NCBI GenBank assembly: GCA_014376785.1
Contig: JACMQW010000046.1
Location: 1 to 33,396 of the forward strand
Reading direction: 5' to 3'
Length of the DNA stretch: 33,396 bases
From: Oligoflexia bacterium
GTDB taxonomy: Bacteria > Bdellovibrionota > UBA1018
Shown piece by piece: positions 1 to 5,631 of this stretch; position 1 is the stretch's first letter; the number at the start of each line of letters is the position of its first letter. The notes under the pieces are model-generated. The model saw only the letters and a list, made by a program, of their open reading frames with translations, was not told the DNA's origin and did no database searches. Made by a program: the position numbers and the translations under genes.

Positions 1-249
1 AAATTCTCTGAGCGCCGTCCGGTCGAACTCAGGCCCATGACGAAAGCCGGGCGGTCTGAAATTTTCCGCGCCGCTTTCCGGTTTGCCGACTTAAGGACAT
101 CGTCTTCTAAGACGCCCGGGTGGGATGTTACCTCGCTCGTTTTGAAAGGCGAAATGGACACCGTTTTTTTAGTGAGAAGCGAATCGGATCCCGAAGCACG
201 CCGGAAATGGCGGGAAATGCTGAACGCGTTTAATCTTGCTCAGCGGTAG
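1..249 (+). CDS. C-terminal part of an unknown protein (5' end outside window)
   Basis: The frame is open from the first base to a TAG at 247-249, giving 82 residues. An internal ATG at 37 is available, but the frame continues upstream without a stop, so this is more likely the tail of a longer gene. The segment is charged, with an Arg-rich end (EARRKWREML), and has no signal peptide or membrane segment. I do not recognise a family. Treating it as a real coding end is an inference from the open frame and the promoter-like sequence that follows it. Confidence 0.4.
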   Translation, partial: KFSERRPVELRPMTKAGRSEIFRAAFRFADLRTSSSKTPGWDVTSLVLKGEMDTVFLVRSESDPEARRKWREMLNAFNLAQR

Positions 250-336
250 GAAAATGAGGGGAGTCGCCGAAGATGTGTTTTATTTGACACGGCTTTTTTT
301 AGGTTTATCTGAACATCTGAGTCAAAAACGCCACAG

Positions 337-364
337 TTGTCTTGTTTTAAGAGAAGTCTATACT
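337..364 (+). promoter_or_regulatory. Putative sigma-70-type promoter placed for a leaderless transcript
   Basis: TTGTCT at 337-342 and TATACT at 359-364 are separated by 16 bases. A start site about seven bases after the -10 falls at 371-372, which is the ATG of the next gene. No Shine-Dalgarno sequence lies before that ATG. The hexamer matches are seen; promoter activity and leaderless translation are inferred. Confidence 0.4.
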
Positions 365-371
365 GAAGTTA

Positions 372-977
372 ATGAAAAATATTTTCACTTCGACAGAATC
401 CTCACGTTTTCCTGTTTTAGCGGGGTTTCTCCCGGTTGTACTTTTCGGAATGATGGGCATTGCGAATGCGAGTCCACCGCAGCAACCGAGAATTGATCGT
501 GGCTGTTTGAATACCGCAGGTTCAAACACCACTCCCGACAACGGAGAAAACACAAACCTTTGGCTTCTGAAGATTCGTTCGGTCGAACTCACTCTCGATC
601 ATTTGGTGATCGTTGGAACCGATAATATTTACTGCTCTTCAGCGATTGCGGCGACCACGACCCAGTGGTCTCGGCAAAAAACCAGTAAGCCTCTCATCGT
701 TCGCATTCCATTGAATCCATCCAACCCCACGGAAAAAATGATGGTGACTGAGTGCTTGAATAATGCGCGGATCGCATTAACGACGGGTGTGGGGTTAAGT
801 ATTTTCGGAGACTTTAATCTGAGTGCTGCTCCTGCAAATGAGTCATGGAACAATACATGCCAGGCCTTTCCTCCGGCAAATCCGACTTCCGCAGTTCTTT
901 CGGGGTGCGGCCTCCGAAACGATCTCCTAACAGAGAAGTCGAAGTGGGACACCGTCTCGCTTCCATGGACCCCTTAA
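372..977 (+). CDS. Secreted protein of unknown function
   Basis: The gene encodes 201 residues. The N-terminus is a short polar stretch with few charges, then a hydrophobic core (about residues 14-30, VLAGFLPVVLFGMMGIANA), which fits a Sec signal peptide cleaved after ANA. The mature part has about six cysteines (for example near GCLN, IYCSS, TECLN, NTCQAF and SGCGL), which suggests a disulfide-bonded periplasmic or external protein. No family is recognised. The ATG at 372 has no Shine-Dalgarno sequence but sits just behind a -10-like hexamer. The stop is one base from the stop of the convergent pentapeptide-repeat gene, and no terminator is visible between them. Confidence 0.6.
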   Translation: MKNIFTSTESSRFPVLAGFLPVVLFGMMGIANASPPQQPRIDRGCLNTAGSNTTPDNGENTNLWLLKIRSVELTLDHLVIVGTDNIYCSSAIAATTTQWSRQKTSKPLIVRIPLNPSNPTEKMMVTECLNNARIALTTGVGLSIFGDFNLSAAPANESWNNTCQAFPPANPTSAVLSGCGLRNDLLTEKSKWDTVSLPWTP

Positions 978-978
978 G

Positions 979-2169
979 TTACCTCAGTCTCATCGACCGA
1001 CGCATTCTGTGCGGGCGATAAAAAGTGGGATGGTTGCGCCGGCGAAAGTTTCTTTGAACTCGAACGCAGAGTACTCTTAGTGGATCCTCATGCCAGAAAA
1101 CTTGCATCGTGCCGGTATCAGAGCGGTAGGCATAATAATGTTCCCTGTAAGTAGGGTCCGTACTTTCTGATGTCCAAAAGACATTCCTGGATCTTCTGAG
1201 CGAAGGGAGTACCTGCGCAAGGCCCTGAAGGTGAGCTCTGCTGTAATCCTGAGGAGTGGGCACCAGAGAAGATTCCTTTTCGCAATAAGCGCCGACCGCT
1301 CGGGCAGGCATGACTGTATTGGGAAATTCGTCGGACCAGATCCGGCCGTTTTGATCATCGAGCCAACTCGTGCGCTTCAAGTTATCGACGGCGGTGAGAA
1401 TCCAGAAGGATTCCCCACCCCCGGGTGAAAGGAGATGAATGGATGCGTCTTCTCGGTAGAGGTTCGCGCATTCAGACTCCGATGCGCAGGCGCCCAAATC
1501 AAAATCTAATCTGAGTCGCCCCGGAAACGGCGGTTCGAATCGATCTTCGCTCGTCGGAGGTGGGTCCATTTCGGCCGAAATCATTCCCATGCGGTCTGCG
1601 GTTTCGAACGAAAAAGGCAGCCGCGATTTCGAGTTGTAGATGGCGCCTTTCCAATTGCAGTTCTTGCAATCGATCGATCGAAAGTCTGCGAATCGGAGAT
1701 CAGCTCCCATAAAGTCGGCGAGAACGAAAGTGGCTCCGAGAAATCGCGAGTTTCGAAAATCTGCATCGTTAAAAGAGATGGGGCGCGCCTGACCCCGAAC
1801 GAGAAATGCAGCATCACTGAAATCTGCTTTTTGAAAATTAACCCCTTTATACGAGCCGTTGATGAACTCGCCACGGATGGCCTTCACTCCCCGAAAGTCA
1901 GAGTAATCGAATGCGATGTCGTCTTGCGGATTTCGCGTGATCGGCGAAAGGTCAGCTCCCATCAAGTGGGACTCAAAAAGATTCAACGTGGTTAAGCGCG
2001 TGGACGTCAAGTCGCCACAAACGCCAATGAAATCCGGATTCAATCCGAGTTTTCCCGCCGAGTTCCGGCACTCGTTTCGAAGGGCGTTATAGCGAAACCC
2101 TAAGTCGCGCGCGAACGCGGTGGCTTGAATGGAGAGGATGGCGAAAAGGACGACGGCGAAAGATTTCAT
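979..2169 (-). CDS. Secreted pentapeptide-repeat protein with a C-terminal FISUMP/DUF1566-like domain
   Basis: The product is 396 residues from the ATG at 2169, chosen because MKSFAVVLFAILSIQATAFA then forms a clean signal peptide; an ATG seven codons upstream is possible. About residues 60-175 carry pentapeptide-like repeats of the A(D/N)LXX type, such as LMGADLSP, VNFQKADFSDAAF, FNDADFRNSRFLGATF and FMGADLRFADF, which build a right-handed quadrilateral helix. The C-terminal third has an FWTSESTD ... YYAYRSDTG ... RVLCVRV pattern resembling the Fibrobacter major-domain/DUF1566 type seen in surface proteins. A basic tail (NFRRRN ... RRSMRLR) follows this domain and looks unlike the rest. The domain reading is mine; the function is unknown. 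Confidence 0.7.
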   Translation of the reverse strand: MKSFAVVLFAILSIQATAFARDLGFRYNALRNECRNSAGKLGLNPDFIGVCGDLTSTRLTTLNLFESHLMGADLSPITRNPQDDIAFDYSDFRGVKAIRGEFINGSYKGVNFQKADFSDAAFLVRGQARPISFNDADFRNSRFLGATFVLADFMGADLRFADFRSIDCKNCNWKGAIYNSKSRLPFSFETADRMGMISAEMDPPPTSEDRFEPPFPGRLRLDFDLGACASESECANLYREDASIHLLSPGGGESFWILTAVDNLKRTSWLDDQNGRIWSDEFPNTVMPARAVGAYCEKESSLVPTPQDYSRAHLQGLAQVLPSLRRSRNVFWTSESTDPTYREHYYAYRSDTGTMQVFWHEDPLRVLCVRVQRNFRRRNHPTFYRPHRMRRSMRLR

Positions 2170-2298
2170 GCAGTGAACGTTCCCCTGCATGGGCTTGCGG
2201 TCAACCCAGGATTGGCAATACTTCGGTGTGAAAGTGGGGGAGAGAGTGAAATTTCAACAAATCTGAGCCAGAGTTCGAGCTTCTGCGTCGCATCATGC

Positions 2299-2327
2299 TT
2301 GACGGTGAGACCGACTCCGCTTAATAA
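2299..2327 (+). promoter_or_regulatory. Putative promoter of tRNA-Val
   Basis: TTGACG at 2299-2304 is a near-consensus -35. A TTAATA/TAATAA stretch at 2321-2327 lies 16-17 bases further. The predicted start near 2335 is about 30 bases before the tRNA, a normal 5' leader for RNase P processing. The -10 match is only moderate. Confidence 0.4.
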
Positions 2328-2364
2328 ATGAGGAGCTGTTCGCTGCAAAGCGGTCAGCGTTTGT

Positions 2365-2439
<75 letters not shown>

Positions 2440-2475
2440 TTTGTCAAACTATTCGAACCCAGTTCGAGTGAAAGA

Positions 2476-2514
2476 AAGGCCCCCGGCTTATAGCCGGGGG
2501 CCTTCTTGCTTTTA
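2476..2514 (+). terminator. Rho-independent terminator after tRNA-Val
   Basis: A 13-bp perfect stem (2476-2488 with 2492-2504, aaggcccccggct and its complement) closes a 3-base loop and is followed by a T-rich run (cttgctttt). It ends the tRNA-Val transcript 36 bases after the CCA. Confidence 0.85.
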
Positions 2515-3026
2515 GAGGTTTCCGCGCCACTGTTCTCTTTCGACGGCGCGTTGATACGGCTTTGGCTCTACCCCGAAACGGTGGACTGACAGATTTGCCA
2601 ATAGACGTATTCGCGTGCCCGGTTGGGTCTCTGGAATAGCTCCGCGGACGCCGGGGAATAGCGTTTTTTAAGACCAAACCAGTGCGCACCGCTGTCTAGA
2701 TTTCTTAGTCTTTCCGAAGATTGAATCACGTTTTAATGGTATAGAATGGAGTTTAAAACTCCCTTGCTAACCAACCCGCTTTGTTCGAATTTTGACGAAG
2801 AGGCTTCGTGCCGTTCCGTCAAAACCAGAAAATCCTCCTGCCTGATTCGAGTGCTCATACAGGTTCATCCTTGCTTCATTTGAAGCTTACGAAGATTCCG
2901 CTCTCGGTAACGCCGTATGAAGCAACGACCACACACCACATTTCTGGAGTGCCTCAGCTTGTTGCCATTCTTTTTGAGGGGACTTGTGGGCGCTCAATTA
3001 ATCTCTTGGATTACCGAAAAGTGGTG
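2515..3026. other. Gene-poor stretch with two inverted repeats
   Basis: No convincing gene is seen in about 500 bases between the tRNA terminator and the mobile-element scar. Two structured spots stand out. One is ggagttt-a-aaactcc at 2748-2762, a 7-bp inverted repeat around one base, just after a TATAGAAT stretch. The other is ttttgacg (2790-2797) pairing with cgtcaaaa (2817-2824), enclosing a smaller acgaag/cttcgt hairpin. They could be an operator and a decayed element end or terminator; neither is assigned. Confidence 0.3.
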
Positions 3027-3158
3027 ATGACTACTACCAATGCAAACGTACTGGGATTCAAATTATTACTGAGTTTGATAGTCATCGCAATTCCGGGCGT
3101 TCACGGTGGAGAAATTGCTGAAAGTTGGGGATTTGAAGAAAGAAGCATAGCGACGTAG
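3027..3158 (+). CDS. Short ORF with a signal-peptide-like N-terminus, probably a gene fragment
   Basis: From ATG 3027 the frame gives 43 residues. A hydrophobic core, FKLLLSLIVIAIPGVHG, looks like an export signal, and then the frame ends after about 18 residues at a TAG (3156-3158). The stop lies just before sequence that looks like the leader of the IS256-family remnant. I read it as the 5' end of a secreted-protein gene cut by an insertion. It has no good Shine-Dalgarno sequence, and it could be non-coding. Confidence 0.3.
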   Translation: MTTTNANVLGFKLLLSLIVIAIPGVHGGEIAESWGFEERSIAT

Positions 3159-3214
3159 CCTCGGGTTGGACCACCAACACAATCGCCCCGGCAAGGGCGA
3201 GAGGAAACATCGCT

Positions 3215-3474
3215 ATGCATCCCAAATTGATTACCCGAACTACGTCCAGTTCCCAAGTCTCGTCCGAAAACTCTGTCACTTTGCTCGATGAAATAGCCCG
3301 CGAAGGGGCGCGTCGAATGCTGGTGGAGGCGCTTCATCTAGAATCCCGGACTTAGATTGAGAAGTTCCGTAGCGAGCGAAGCCATGAGGGACTCTCGTTT
3401 GTCACCGGAAATGGAAAAGCTCGCGAGCGGAGTGTCACCCTCGGATGCGGAACAATTCATGTGGAAGCACCTGT
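3215..3474 (+). pseudogene. Decayed N-terminal part of an IS256-family (mutator-type) transposase
   Basis: From ATG 3215 the frame encodes a stretch with LLDEIAREGARRMLVEAL, typical of the N-terminus of IS256-family transposases. An in-frame TAG at 3353-3355 interrupts it. The same frame then continues with IEKFRSER ... TGNGKARERSVTLGCG and ends in HVEAP, again matching the order expected in this family. The stop replaces a position where relatives usually have an aromatic residue before IEKF, so a point mutation is likely. The copy is then cut at 3474 by the end of the IS3-family element. The DDE catalytic region is absent. The family assignment is from motif memory, and the decay is seen directly. 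Confidence 0.75.
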
Positions 3475-3485
3475 TGTAGTTGCCC
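3475..3485 (+). repeat. Terminal inverted repeat of the IS3-family element (orfB side)
   Basis: tgtagttgccc is the exact inverse of 4741-4751. It lies five bases from the orfB stop. Confidence 0.8.
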
Positions 3486-3489
3486 TTAT

Positions 3490-4371
3490 TTAAACGGACA
3501 AATCCTCGGTTGATTGAACGGCTTCTCGGTACTCCAGAGGCGACTTCATTTTCAAGCCCGAATGCGGATGATTACGATTATAATCCGCAAACCATTCAGG
3601 CAGACGACGAAGTACCGATTCCGCCGTCCAAAGCTCATTCACATAAACGTAATCTCTTTTAAAAATCTTCACGAACGCTTCTGCCATTCCGTTGCTCTCG
3701 GGAGAGTATGCAGGCGTATTGCACATCTTAAATCCCCAGGCAGAGCCGTAGGCGACGGTTTGCAGTGCCATGAACTGCGGACCGCGGTCAGATAACCTCT
3801 GAATCTCGTGCGGAAGCTTCTCGATAAATTCCCCAAACCGGTGGGTCACCGTCTGATCGATCAACCGAATGATATCGCCGTGAAATAAAGGCCGCTTTTC
3901 CGCTACGTAACTCATCGTCTCGCGGTCGTGGCAATCGAGCGAGAACGCGACAAAAACTTTCTCGCCGTTCCAGCACTTAAATTCCAGAATATCTGTGCAG
4001 TACCGGATGTTTGATTTAATTGTGATCACTTGGCCAAGATGCGGACGTTTCGGGAGCGGTGAAGCTGACTTCTGTAAGGTTAACTTATTGATCTGCATTA
4101 CGCGTAAAATCCTCTTTTTATTCCAAGACGTGAGGTCTGAAAGTCTTCGCTCACGGTTAATAAGCGCGGAAACTCGCGGGTAACCGTAAGTGCCTCGGTC
4201 TTTAGTCACATCTAGTATTGATTTTAAAACCACGGGACCATCGCGACGTTTATAGCGCTTCGGCCGGGGCTTCCTATTCTCGTACTGATTAGAGCGAGAA
4301 ATGGAAAGCACCCGGCAGACGCGTGCTATTTTAAATTTACCTCTCCGAATTACTTCGCGGGCGAGATCCAC
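3490..4371 (-). CDS. IS3-family transposase OrfB (DDE integrase)
   Basis: The frame is 293 residues and begins at a GTG at 4371. It has the helix-turn-helix-like start (RVCRVLSISRSNQYENR), the HTH_21-type linker with GTYGYPRVSALI, and an rve integrase core. Catalytic residues are visible: D in YCTDILEF, D in LSDRGPQF and E in SPESNGMAEAF, the last two 35 residues apart, as expected for D-D-(35)-E. The C-terminal FKRDYVYVN ... HPHSGLKMKSPLEYR block is typical of the IS2 group. It overlaps orfA by 22 bases and is most likely made as an OrfAB fusion by -1 frameshifting. No internal stop is seen, so the element may still be active. Confidence 0.9.
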   Translation of the reverse strand: MDLAREVIRRGKFKIARVCRVLSISRSNQYENRKPRPKRYKRRDGPVVLKSILDVTKDRGTYGYPRVSALINRERRLSDLTSWNKKRILRVMQINKLTLQKSASPLPKRPHLGQVITIKSNIRYCTDILEFKCWNGEKVFVAFSLDCHDRETMSYVAEKRPLFHGDIIRLIDQTVTHRFGEFIEKLPHEIQRLSDRGPQFMALQTVAYGSAWGFKMCNTPAYSPESNGMAEAFVKIFKRDYVYVNELWTAESVLRRLPEWFADYNRNHPHSGLKMKSPLEYREAVQSTEDLSV

Positions 4372-4697
4372 TTTTTTTTAACCGCGATGTCGTGCGCTTC
4401 TTTCAGAATATCTCGGTCAAGAGTTGCGCTTACGAGCGATCGACGGAGGTTCTTAATCTCCTCGAGTGCTTTTTTGTATTCAGCTAACGGGACCGTTTCT
4501 TCGGCTTTGGGCTCGTGAGATTTGCCGAGCACGGCGCTTTGTTCCAGCTTCTTCCACTGGATGACATTTTGGGTTGCGATCCCGTATTGCCGACCTAGCT
4601 GAGACGCCGTGGCGCCCGCCCTGAGCTCCTCAAGAATCTTTTGCTTAAACTCGGATGGGAAAATTCGTTTGCCCGCGGCATTAACTTGAAACTGCAT
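4350..4697 (-). CDS. IS3-family transposase OrfA
   Basis: The product is 115 residues. The first half contains the helix-turn-helix of IS3-type OrfA (FPSEFKQKILEEL ... ASQLGRQYGIATQNVIQWKK), which binds the element ends. The second half is a coiled-coil/leucine-zipper stretch (LAEYKKALEEIKNLRRSL) used for multimer formation, then DRDILKEA, which in the family leads into OrfB. The ATG at 4697 lies 44 bases inside the right end of the element, so transcription probably starts within or outside the terminal repeat. Alone, OrfA normally represses; fused to OrfB it forms the active transposase. Confidence 0.9.
   Translation of the reverse strand: MQFQVNAAGKRIFPSEFKQKILEELRAGATASQLGRQYGIATQNVIQWKKLEQSAVLGKSHEPKAEETVPLAEYKKALEEIKNLRRSLVSATLDRDILKEAHDIAVKKKWISPAK
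4371..4377 (-). promoter_or_regulatory. Programmed -1 frameshift site A_AAA_AAG
   Basis: On the minus strand eight A residues are followed by G (4379-4371). In the orfA frame the codons are AAA AAA AAG TGG. Slipping back one base reads AAA AAA GTG GAT and enters orfB at its first codons. A_AAA_AAG is the classic slippery heptamer of IS3-family elements. Confidence 0.8.
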
Positions 4698-4740
4698 GGT
4701 GGACCCCTTTTAACATAGGAGAACTGTCCGGTCCAATTGG

Positions 4741-4751
4741 GGGCAACTACA
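4741..4751 (-). repeat. Terminal inverted repeat of the IS3-family element (orfA side)
   Basis: gggcaactaca is the exact inverse of 3475-3485. The base after it, 4752, begins the hisE codons in frame. Confidence 0.8.
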
Positions 4752-4877
4752 AAATCACTCATCGAAGAATCCGCTGATTTGGTCTTTCATTTAATGGTGC
4801 TTCTCAGAGCAAAAGAAATCGCTCTCGATGAGGTCGTTACTTTACTTCGTGAGCGGCATGAGAAATCCCTAGTATGA
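4752..4877 (+). pseudogene. hisE: 3' remnant of hisE (phosphoribosyl-ATP pyrophosphatase)
   Basis: The frame starting exactly at the element end reads KSLIEESADLVFHLMVLLRA and continues to RERHEKSLV with TGA at 4875-4877, 41 residues. EE(S/A)ADLxxHLxVLL followed by a short helix and LxxRH is the C-terminal signature of HisE, or of the HisE half of HisIE, which hydrolyses phosphoribosyl-ATP in histidine synthesis. The 5' half is missing: the other side of the insertion sequence holds transposase sequence. The piece has no start codon and is almost certainly dead. Assignment rests on the motif pattern and its position at the protein end. Confidence 0.75.
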
Positions 4878-5068
4878 TCGCTCACTGAGGAATGATCTGA
4901 ATTCTTCTCTATCCATGGACTTCAGAGTGGTTAGGACGATGAGGTGAGTTGAAGCTATGAGCGCTTTATTCTCTCGTACAAGATGTCCGGATCCAGTTAA
5001 AAAAGGCTAAGGAATAACTTCCGAAAACTTCTGTTGGTGAGCAACGCCGCTCAAGTTACATTTGTATT

Positions 5069-5608
5069 ATGAATTTAAAAGCCCGGATGACCCTCGTTGC
5101 TTTCATAGGAATATTTCTGCTGAAAGGACACGAGGCTCAAGCTCGCGATGGAGTCGTGCAGCTGAACATCAATAAAGTTCATCTCAACCTATTTCAACCT
5201 TATCCCCTTCCACTGAAATTTTTTAGCAATAAACAATTCTCGGGAGCGCCGCTCCTCGAACTGAATTCTCGAGGTCTTCTATTGAGGGGGCGTGAGCTTT
5301 GCGGGTGGCCGAATAAAAAATATGACGAAAAATATTCATCAAACATGGTGCTGGGTTATTCGAGTTTGGCATTTTTGACTGGGGGAAAGGTTGCCTACCA
5401 ACCCTGTTCTATCGACCAGCCCGTAAAGTCGACGTGGGGGGACGGCGGCACTGGACCTGCGGCCCTTTATATCGAATTAGAAAAAAGTTCTGCCGATTGG
5501 GTCGAAACGAGAGTGCAAGGGGTGGTTGCGTTTTTGCCTTTAAAGCCAATGAACGCTCAGTATCGGATTGAACCTGCAAAAACCTTGTCGAATGAACCCG
5601 GCGATTAA
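5069..5608 (+). CDS. Secreted protein of unknown function (179 aa)
   Basis: The N-terminus MNLKARMTLVAFIGIFLLKG followed by HEAQARD is a Sec signal peptide with probable cleavage after AQA. The mature part begins with a beta-rich stretch (GVVQLNINKVHLNLF) and contains only two cysteines (ELCGWP, YQPCS). No family is recognised. The start has no Shine-Dalgarno sequence. The gene is the first after the mobile scar, about 190 bases past the hisE remnant, in which I see nothing clear. It is convergent with the 854-residue gene, 23 bases apart. Confidence 0.65.
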   Translation: MNLKARMTLVAFIGIFLLKGHEAQARDGVVQLNINKVHLNLFQPYPLPLKFFSNKQFSGAPLLELNSRGLLLRGRELCGWPNKKYDEKYSSNMVLGYSSLAFLTGGKVAYQPCSIDQPVKSTWGDGGTGPAALYIELEKSSADWVETRVQGVVAFLPLKPMNAQYRIEPAKTLSNEPGD

Positions 5609-5631
5609 ACTTTAAAATCTTTCTTTTATCT

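Larger units (their letters stand above)
3475..4751 (-). mobile_element. IS3-family insertion sequence (IS2-like group), apparently complete
   Basis: The element is about 1277 bp, with terminal inverted repeats tgtagttgccc (3475-3485) and gggcaactaca (4741-4751). The repeat can be extended to a shared cggaca about 25 bases in, allowing one gap. It carries overlapping orfA and orfB in the usual IS3 arrangement with an A_AAA_AAG slip site. The outside flanks (cctgt on the left, aaatc on the right) do not match, so no target duplication is visible. The left flank is IS256-family sequence and the right flank is hisE, so the flanks come from two different genes. This points to a deletion or rearrangement through the element, not a simple insertion. 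Confidence 0.85.

Noticed and set aside
236-496. An 86-residue plus-strand frame overlapping the start of the secreted protein gene.
   Set aside because: It crosses the promoter-like region and the signal peptide of the better gene at 372, and shows no protein-like pattern of its own.
2444-2689. An 81-residue minus-strand frame after tRNA-Val.
   Set aside because: It contains the tRNA terminator hairpin and is arginine-rich low-quality sequence without a ribosome site.
2808-3026. Upstream part of a longer GTG-started frame ending at 3158.
   Set aside because: Only the part from ATG 3027 looks like a signal peptide; the rest has no protein character and begins inside a hairpin.
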